Shown: positions 57,893 to 64,000 of the stretch, piece by piece
How positions within the stretch are numbered: the stretch's first letter is position 1
How the letters are laid out: every line of letters begins with the position of its first letter
Source of the DNA: Lathyrus oleraceus
Taxonomy: Eukaryota > Streptophyta > Magnoliopsida > Fabales > Fabaceae
Direction of reading: 5' to 3'
Assembly (NCBI RefSeq): GCF_024323335.1
Contig: NC_066581.1
Span: 31,492,699 to 31,556,698 of the forward strand
Length of the DNA: 64,000 bases
Program-made: the position numbers and the translations under genes
The notes under the pieces: generated by a model
What the model saw: only the letters and a program-made list of their open reading frames with translations
Databases searched by the model: none
Told to the model about the DNA's origin: nothing

Positions 57893-59921
57893 TGTAACAC
57901 CCCAATTAAAATAAGATAATTGTTTGATTTAAATTAATATTTTATTTATTAATTTAATTGAATAATTGGAATTTTGGATTATTATTATTTCGAAATAATA
58001 ATTATTGGAATAATTATTTATTGGAATATATCAGTTGGAAGTTAGAAAAGTCCCAATTTTGGAAAAAAGGGTTTTTCACGTGAAAAGGAAAGGAGAAGCG
58101 GCTGAAAGAGAAAAAGGGCAAACGGCAGAGCAAGAGAAGAGGAAAAGCTTGAAGGTGCAGAATTTGCCGGATTAACTCAGGTAAGGGGGGTTTATCGTCG
58201 ATCTAACGGGTATTATATGATAATATGTCATGGGTAGTGATAGACATTTGAATTACCTCTGAATTGGATGATTATGGTGAATTTGTGAACTTTTGGGATG
58301 AACGAAATTGAGGTATGATTGAGAAAGAATTCGTAGGAATTTGATGTAAACGTGTTAGATTTGGTGTAATCGAATAAGATATGAATTGTGTTGAGAATAT
58401 GGACGATTAATTGACGTAAATTGGGCTGTGAAAGGTTGGATCGGATAGGTTTCGTAATAGGGAAAACCATTGTAGATCTGAAATCTGGTTTCTGTAGCAG
58501 AGGGTTCTGTTCGCGCGCGATTCGCGGCGCGAAGCCCCGTTCGCGGCGCGAACTAGCAAATCCAGAGGGGTTCTGTAACGCACCGTTCGCGGCGCGAAAC
58601 CTGCTGCGCGGCGCGAACTGTCAAATCCAGAAGGGTTCTGTGACGCACCGTTCGCGGCGCGAACCCTGCTGCGCGGCGCGAACTGTGCTGTGCAGAAGTG
58701 AATATTAATTGTGATTTCTGTGCTGTGGTGGTGCAGTTTTTGGCTGTTTAGGCTGAGTGATGTGACTTAGCTGAGGACTGATGTAATAGGGATCATTTCC
58801 CGTTGTTTTGAGTGGCATAGGTATTAGTAAGGTGTGCCAATACTATGATTGATTGTATGGCATGATATGATATGCTTTCGTGATAAATGTGTTGATGATA
58901 TGTGATGGTGTGCATTATACTGTGAATGTATCAGTTATGTATGTATTGTGAATAGACTGTTGTGTGACTTATAGTGTGAGCATATTGTCTATTCTTGAGT
59001 TGTTGTTGTTGCTGCATTGCTAGATGATTAGCATGCATGGCATAGCCTGTGGGGCTGTAGCTAATTCCCATGGTGAGGAATTAGTGAGGGAATCCTTGTG
59101 GAATTGTTGTTGATGTTTGCATACTAGATGAGTAGTGTGCATAGTCTAGCCTTTGGGGCTGTAGCTAATTCCCATAGTGAGGAATTAGTGAGTGAGTCAT
59201 TAGATCTCAATGAGTGGGACTAGTGGGCTCAGTAGCCGTATCTGGAGGGATCGGTGAGCTTGGACTGTATGTTCAAGAATAGTCGGTACCGCATATGTGG
59301 AGTCTCATTGCATAATGAATGTATGGCATATAATATGATTGGATGTATTCCAGTATTATATGTGTGTGGCGTGTTGTGTTGATGATGTTGAGTATGGTTG
59401 GAGATTATACATATATGATATGTTGTTGTTGAGTATGATGTTTGAATTGACACTGCCGTTATTGAGTGTGTAGTCTGGTTAGGGTGATTTAATGCGTTAT
59501 TTACTTAACATTACATAATGTTGTATAATGCTTATTATATTGATTGAGGAACTCACCCTTACACCTATTTTTCAGGTAACGAGCAGTGAGTTGAGTCGGA
59601 GCTAGTGCTTGGAGTCTAGTGTCGTCCTTAGTGGTCATGCTCTGGTAGATGTAACATCGGGAGGGGATGTTTGAATATTTTATTGATTGGTTGTGAACTA
59701 TTTTGCGTGTAATATGTTACATGATTGGAATAATCGAATTGATTTCTATCCGCTGTGTATTATGCAGATACTTTATAATTTGAATTAAATAAATGAGCAT
59801 GACAGGATATTTTAATGATTTTTGTGAAATGATTGTGTGACACCCTTCGGGGCATAATTACTCTGATGAATATATTGTTATTTTAATTATAATAATTTGG
59901 GGTATTTAGAAGGGTGTTACA
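57893..59921 (+). mobile_element. 5' LTR of F2 (Tekay/Del-like chromovirus)
   Basis: 2029 bp, TGTAACACCCCAATTAAAAT to AGAAGGGTGTTACA. It is homologous to the F1 LTR in the opposite orientation, with clear divergence. It is followed by a tRNA-iMet PBS and gag-pol; the 3' LTR lies beyond the right edge. The segment with GTTAACCGGTTAAC palindromes in F1 is occupied here by a different CpG-rich palindrome array (58504-58690). Confidence 0.92.
58504..58690. repeat. CpG-rich palindrome repeat in F2 LTR
   Basis: Three units of about 65 bp, starting at GTTCTGT (58504, 58570, 58635). Each has one or two TTCGCGGCGCGAA words (58521, 58540, 58586, 58651) and GCGCGGCGCGAA variants. TTCGCGGCGCGAA is an interrupted palindrome around a central G. 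It is far richer in CpG than the surrounding LTR. Confidence 0.85.
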
Positions 59922-59925
59922 TTTG

Positions 59926-59938
59926 TGGTATCAGAGCA
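59926..59938 (+). promoter_or_regulatory. Primer-binding site of F2 (tRNA-iMet)
   Basis: TGGTATCAGAGCA, four bases after the LTR end. Confidence 0.9.
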
Positions 59939-60044
59939 TAGTCGGTCGAGTCGAGTCGTAATTTTCTGTTTCCCTGTACGGCATAGGTGTGGAGTAACCT
60001 ATCAGTACTTATTGTTTTAGTTTGTTTGGGTTTTCAGAATAGAG

Positions 60045-63000
60045 ATGGCTGGAAGAGGTAGAGATGATGCTGCAATTGCTGAGGCTCTGGGTATGCTAGC
60101 TGGAGTGCTTGGAGGAAATCAGAATGTTATGGGAATGGGAGCTGCTCGTCAACTGAGTGAGTTCCAGAAGAACAATTCTCCAATGTTCAAGGGAGCATAC
60201 GATCCAGATGGTGCTCAGAAGTGGTTGAAGGAGATAGAGAGAATCTTCAGAGTGACTGAGTGTGCCGATAACCAGAAGGTCAGGTTCGGTACGCATATGC
60301 TGTCAGAAGAAGCAGATGATTGGTGGGTTGCTACCCGCACTGAGTTGGAAACTGCTGGGAATGCTGAGATCTCTTGGGCTGTGTTCAGAGAGAGATTCTT
60401 GAGGAAGTATTTTCCAGAGGATGTCAGAGGAAAGAAAGAGATAGAGTTCTTGGAATTGAAGCAGGGTAACAGGTCTGTTACTGAGTATGCTGCTAAGTTC
60501 ACCGAGCTGTCGAAGTACTATACTCCCTATAATGAGGCTGCTGGAGAATTTTCGAAATGTGTGAAGTTTGAGAACGGGTTGCGTCCTGAGATCAAACAAG
60601 CTATTGGATATCAGAGGATCAGGGTGTTTTCTGACTTGGTTGACTGTTGCAGAATTTTTGAACAGGATTCCAAGGCTAGAGCAGAGAGCTATCAGCAGAG
60701 GGTTGATAGGAAGGGTAAGAATCAGATGGATCGTGGAAAACCGTATGCAGCTGGCAAAGGTTTTCAGAAGCAGAGTGGGATGAAGAGGCCTAGTGGGGGA
60801 GACTCTAGTGCTCCTGTTAAGTGTTATAGATGTGGTCGGGCTGGACATCGTGTTCATGAGTGTACCCGTGCTGAGATGAAGTGTTTCAAGTGTGGGAAAG
60901 GTGGTCACTTGGCTGCAGAGTGCCGATTGAAGACTGTAACTTGTTTCAACTGTGGAGAGTTGGGTCATATCAGTCCCCAGTGTCCTAAGCCGAAGAAGGA
61001 GAATCAGTCAGGAGGCAAGGTCTTTGCTTTATCGGGTTCTGAGACTTCTGCAGATGATCGTTTGATCAGAGGTACGTGTTATATTAATGGCTTTCCTCTT
61101 ATAGCTATTATTGACACAGGTGCTACTCATTCTTTTATATCTGTGGATTGTGCTGTGAAACTTAAGTTAGAGATATCTAAGATGCTTGGAAGTATGGTGA
61201 TTGATACTCCTGCAAAGGGTTCAGTGACTACCACTTCGATTTGTTTGAGTTGTCCTTTGAATATTTTTGGTAGAGATTTTGGGATAGACCTTGTGTGCCT
61301 TCCTCTAGTACAGATTGATGTTATCTTGGGTATGAACTGGTTGGTGTTTAACCGAGTCTATATCAATTGTTTTGATAAGACTGTGGTCTTTCCTGATATG
61401 GAGGGAGAAAAGAGTCTGTTTCTATCAGCCAGGCAGGTGAATGAGGAAGTGGCAGATGGGGCAGAGTTGTTTATGCTGTTGGCAACTTTAGAGGCCAAAG
61501 ATAAACTGGTGATTCGTGATCTAGCAGTGGTGTGTGACTTTCCTGATGTGTTTCCGGAAGAAGTGAATGAGTTACCGCCAGAACGTGAAGTTGAGTTCTC
61601 GATTGATTTGGTACCTGGTACTAGACCGATATCGATGGCTCCGTACCGTATGTCGGCTGTGGAGTTAGCTGAATTGAAGAGTCAGCTGGAAGATCTGTTG
61701 AATAAGAAATTTATTCGTCCGAGTGTGTCACCGTGGGGTGCACCAGTGTTGTTGGTTAAGAAGAAAGAAGGTACTATGAGGTTGTGTGTGGACTACAGGC
61801 AACTGAATAAAGTGACGATCAAGAATCGGTATCCTTTGCCGAGGATTGATGATTTGATGGATCAGTTGGTTGGTGCGAGTGTGTTCAGCAAGATAGATTT
61901 GAGATCTGGGTATCATCAGATACGTGTGAAAACTGAGGATATTCAGAAGACTGCTTTCAGAACAAGGTATGGACATTATGAGTATTCCGTGATGCCTTTT
62001 TGTGTGACTAATGCGCCTGGAGTATTTATGGAGTATATGAATAGGATTTTCCATCCGTACCTAGATCAGTTTGTTGTGGTGTTTATTGATGATATTTTAG
62101 TGTATTCGAAATCTGAAGAAGAGCATGCCGAGCATTTGAGAGTGGTTTTAGAAGTTCTACGAGAAAAGAAGTTATTTGCTAAACTATCCAAGTGTGAATT
62201 TTGGTTAGAAGAGGTTAGTTTTCTTGGCCATGTGATTTCAAGAGGTGGTGTTGCTGTTGATCCTTCTAAGATAGAAGCGGTATCTAAGTGGGAAGCTCCG
62301 AAGTCTGTTGCTGAGATTCGAAGTTTCCTTGGTTTGGCTGGTTATTATAGGAAGTTCATTGAGGGATTTTCCAAGTTGGCGTTACCGTTGACGATGTTGA
62401 CCAGAAAGGGGCAAGCGTTTGTTTGGGACTCAAAATGTGAAAAAGGTTTCCAGGAGTTAAAGAGAAGGTTGACTACTGCTCCTATTCTGATATTACCGAG
62501 TCCATCGGAATCGTTTGAAGTTTACTGTGATGCGTCATTGTTGGGTTTGGGTGGTGTGTTGATGCAGAATAAGCAGGTTATAGCTTATGCTTCGAGACAA
62601 CTGAGGATTCATGAAAGGAACTATCCGACACATGATTTAGAGTTGGCAGCTGTGGTATTTGTTCTGAAGTTATGGAGGCATTATCTGTTTGGATCAAGAT
62701 TTGAGGTTTTCAGTGACCATAAAAGTTTAAAGTATTTGTTTGATCAGAAAGAGCTGAATATGAGACAGAGGAGATGGTTAGAGTTTTTGAAGGATTATGA
62801 CTTTGGTTTGAATTACCATCCGGGTAAAGCAAATGTAGTGGCTGATGCGCTGAGTCGGAAATCATTGCATATGTCTATGCTAATGGTTAAGGAATTGGAT
62901 TTAATTGAGCAGTTTAGAGACTTGAGTTTGGTGTGTGAGAGTACTCACAATAGTGTTAAATTGGGTATGCTGAAGTTAACGAGTGGTATTCTGGATGAGA

Positions 63001-64000
63001 TCAGAGAGGGTCAGAAATCCGATATGCTTTTGGTTGATAAATTGACTTTAGTGAATCAAGGTCAAGGTGGCGAATTCAGAGTTGATGAGAATGGTATTTT
63101 GAGATTTGGTAGTCGAGTGTGTATTCCGGATGTTACTGAGCTTAAGAAGAGTATTCTGGAAGAAGGACATCGTAGTGGCTTGAGTATTCACCCTGGGGCT
63201 ACAAAGATGTATCATGATTTGAAAAAGCTATTTTGGTGGCCGGGAATGAAAAGAGAAATTGCAAGTTTTGTGTATTCCTGTTTGACTTGTCAGAAGTCGA
63301 AGATTGAACATCAGAAGCCGTCTGGGCTAATGCAACCGTTGGCTATTCCAGAGTGGAAGTGGGATAGTATCAGTATGGATTTTGTTTCTGGTTTGCCGAG
63401 GACAAGTAAGAATTTTGAGGCTATTTGGGTGATTGTTGATAGATTGACGAAGTCGGCTCATTTCATTCCGATCAGAATGGATTATCCGTTAGAGAGGCTA
63501 GCTGAATTGTATATTGAGAAGATTGTAAGCTTGCATGGTATTCCGTCAAGTATTGTTTCGGACAGAGATCCTAGATTTACATCGAAGTTCTGGGAAGGTT
63601 TGCAGAAGGCTTTGGGAACTAAGCTGAGGTTGAGTTCTGCATATCATCCGCAGACTGATGGTCAGACTGAGAGGACGATTCAGTCGTTAGAGGACCTTTT
63701 GAGAGCTTGTGTTTTGGAAAAAGGAGGTGCTTGGGATTGTTATTTACCTTTGATTGAGTTTACCTACAACAATAGTTTTCATTCGAGCATTGGTATGGCA
63801 CCGTTTGAAGCTTTGTATGGTAGGAGATGTCGGACACCTTTATGTTGGTATGAGTCCGGTGAGGGTGCGGTGGTTGGACCGGAGATTGTTCAACAGACTA
63901 CGGAAAAGATTAAGATGATTCAGGAGAAGATGAGAGTTGCTCAGAGTCGTCAGAAGAGTTATCATGATAAGAGGAGGAAGTCACTTGAGTTCCAAGAGGG
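60045..64000 (+). CDS. gag-pol: Gag-pol polyprotein of F2, open to the window edge
   Basis: Single open frame of 1318 complete codons from ATG 60045 ([15 protein letters not shown]) with no stop before the window ends inside the integrase C-terminal region. F1 at the same point has about 140 more residues, including the chromodomain. Order: gag core; three CCHC knuckles ([42 protein letters not shown], about 60825-60983); protease [12 protein letters not shown] (about 61107); RT with LCVDYRQLN and FIDD (about 62083-62094); RNase H with [12 protein letters not shown]; integrase HHCC ([21 protein letters not shown]) and D,D,E core with YHPQTDGQ. One notable change is codon 653 (62001-62003), TGT Cys where F1 and relatives have Gly in the MPFGVTNAP segment of RT; this may disable the enzyme. 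The protein is otherwise very close to F1. Confidence 0.93.
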   Translation, partial: MAGRGRDDAAIAEALGMLAGVLGGNQNVMGMGAARQLSEFQKNNSPMFKGAYDPDGAQKWLKEIERIFRVTECADNQKVRFGTHMLSEEADDWWVATRTELETAGNAEISWAVFRERFLRKYFPEDVRGKKEIEFLELKQGNRSVTEYAAKFTELSKYYTPYNEAAGEFSKCVKFENGLRPEIKQAIGYQRIRVFSDLVDCCRIFEQDSKARAESYQQRVDRKGKNQMDRGKPYAAGKGFQKQSGMKRPSGGDSSAPVKCYRCGRAGHRVHECTRAEMKCFKCGKGGHLAAECRLKTVTCFNCGELGHISPQCPKPKKENQSGGKVFALSGSETSADDRLIRGTCYINGFPLIAIIDTGATHSFISVDCAVKLKLEISKMLGSMVIDTPAKGSVTTTSICLSCPLNIFGRDFGIDLVCLPLVQIDVILGMNWLVFNRVYINCFDKTVVFPDMEGEKSLFLSARQVNEEVADGAELFMLLATLEAKDKLVIRDLAVVCDFPDVFPEEVNELPPEREVEFSIDLVPGTRPISMAPYRMSAVELAELKSQLEDLLNKKFIRPSVSPWGAPVLLVKKKEGTMRLCVDYRQLNKVTIKNRYPLPRIDDLMDQLVGASVFSKIDLRSGYHQIRVKTEDIQKTAFRTRYGHYEYSVMPFCVTNAPGVFMEYMNRIFHPYLDQFVVVFIDDILVYSKSEEEHAEHLRVVLEVLREKKLFAKLSKCEFWLEEVSFLGHVISRGGVAVDPSKIEAVSKWEAPKSVAEIRSFLGLAGYYRKFIEGFSKLALPLTMLTRKGQAFVWDSKCEKGFQELKRRLTTAPILILPSPSESFEVYCDASLLGLGGVLMQNKQVIAYASRQLRIHERNYPTHDLELAAVVFVLKLWRHYLFGSRFEVFSDHKSLKYLFDQKELNMRQRRWLEFLKDYDFGLNYHPGKANVVADALSRKSLHMSMLMVKELDLIEQFRDLSLVCESTHNSVKLGMLKLTSGILDEIREGQKSDMLLVDKLTLVNQGQGGEFRVDENGILRFGSRVCIPDVTELKKSILEEGHRSGLSIHPGATKMYHDLKKLFWWPGMKREIASFVYSCLTCQKSKIEHQKPSGLMQPLAIPEWKWDSISMDFVSGLPRTSKNFEAIWVIVDRLTKSAHFIPIRMDYPLERLAELYIEKIVSLHGIPSSIVSDRDPRFTSKFWEGLQKALGTKLRLSSAYHPQTDGQTERTIQSLEDLLRACVLEKGGAWDCYLPLIEFTYNNSFHSSIGMAPFEALYGRRCRTPLCWYESGEGAVVGPEIVQQTTEKIKMIQEKMRVAQSRQKSYHDKRRKSLEFQE

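Noticed and set aside
58421..58708. Arg/Ala-rich 95-codon stretch in the F2 LTR
   Set aside because: Translation of the CpG-rich palindrome repeat, no other support.

Overview
The window is nuclear plant DNA made entirely of nested Ty3/gypsy LTR retrotransposons; I see no host gene, rRNA, tRNA, CRISPR or bacterial-style operon. Most of it belongs to Ogre/Tat-lineage elements. The signs are LTRs of about 5-6 kb, primer-binding sites matching tRNA-Arg, an extra ORF upstream of gag, a spliced intron between gag-pro and reverse transcriptase, a second RNase H before integrase, and YVDD reverse transcriptase. Such dense Ogre nesting suggests a legume, probably tribe Fabeae (Vicia, Pisum, Lathyrus, Lens); this is inference. 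Two copies of a chromovirus (Tekay/Del-like, tRNA-iMet primer) are the other component.

Layout, named here A, C, S, B, D, F1 and F2. A (+, 1-10087) is an Ogre whose 5' LTR lies left of the window: 5' UTR, ORF1, gag, protease, intron, RT/RNase H, second RNase H/integrase, 3' UTR. C (-) is an Ogre inserted in the 3' UTR of A: its 3' LTR is 10088-15309, its 3' UTR 15310-17432 and its pol remnants 17433-18492 and 42353-43786. S (-) is a solo Ogre LTR inserted in the RNase H region of C (18493-23263 plus 42225-42352; target duplication GTATG/GAATG). B (+, 23264-42219) is a complete 18.96-kb Tat/Ogre-type element inserted in S with a perfect duplication GTGGT. D (+, from 44015) is an Ogre inserted in the intron of C; its 5' LTR is 44015-47050 plus 55626-57287, followed by PBS and 5' UTR. 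F1 (-, 47051-55620) is a complete chromovirus in the D LTR with duplication CATTA. F2 (+, from 57893) is a second chromovirus in the 5' UTR of D; it runs off the right edge with an open gag-pol frame.

Coding state: A and C carry many stops and damaged catalytic residues. B has no recognisable protease or ORF1 and has frameshifts. F1 has one nonsense codon. F2 is open for 1318 codons but has Cys in place of a highly conserved RT glycine. F1 and F2 stand head to head about 2.3 kb apart.

The most interesting signals are non-coding. Arrays of small hairpins lie in the 3' UTRs of A, B and C, and their stems differ from copy to copy by compensating changes. A CTACG...CGTAG hairpin module recurs near the 3' end of all four Ogre-type LTR families. 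The two related chromovirus LTRs carry different palindrome arrays at the same position. The intron, tRNA-Arg primer, ORF1 and dual RNase H are established Ogre/Tat features; the hairpin arrays I infer from the sequence itself.
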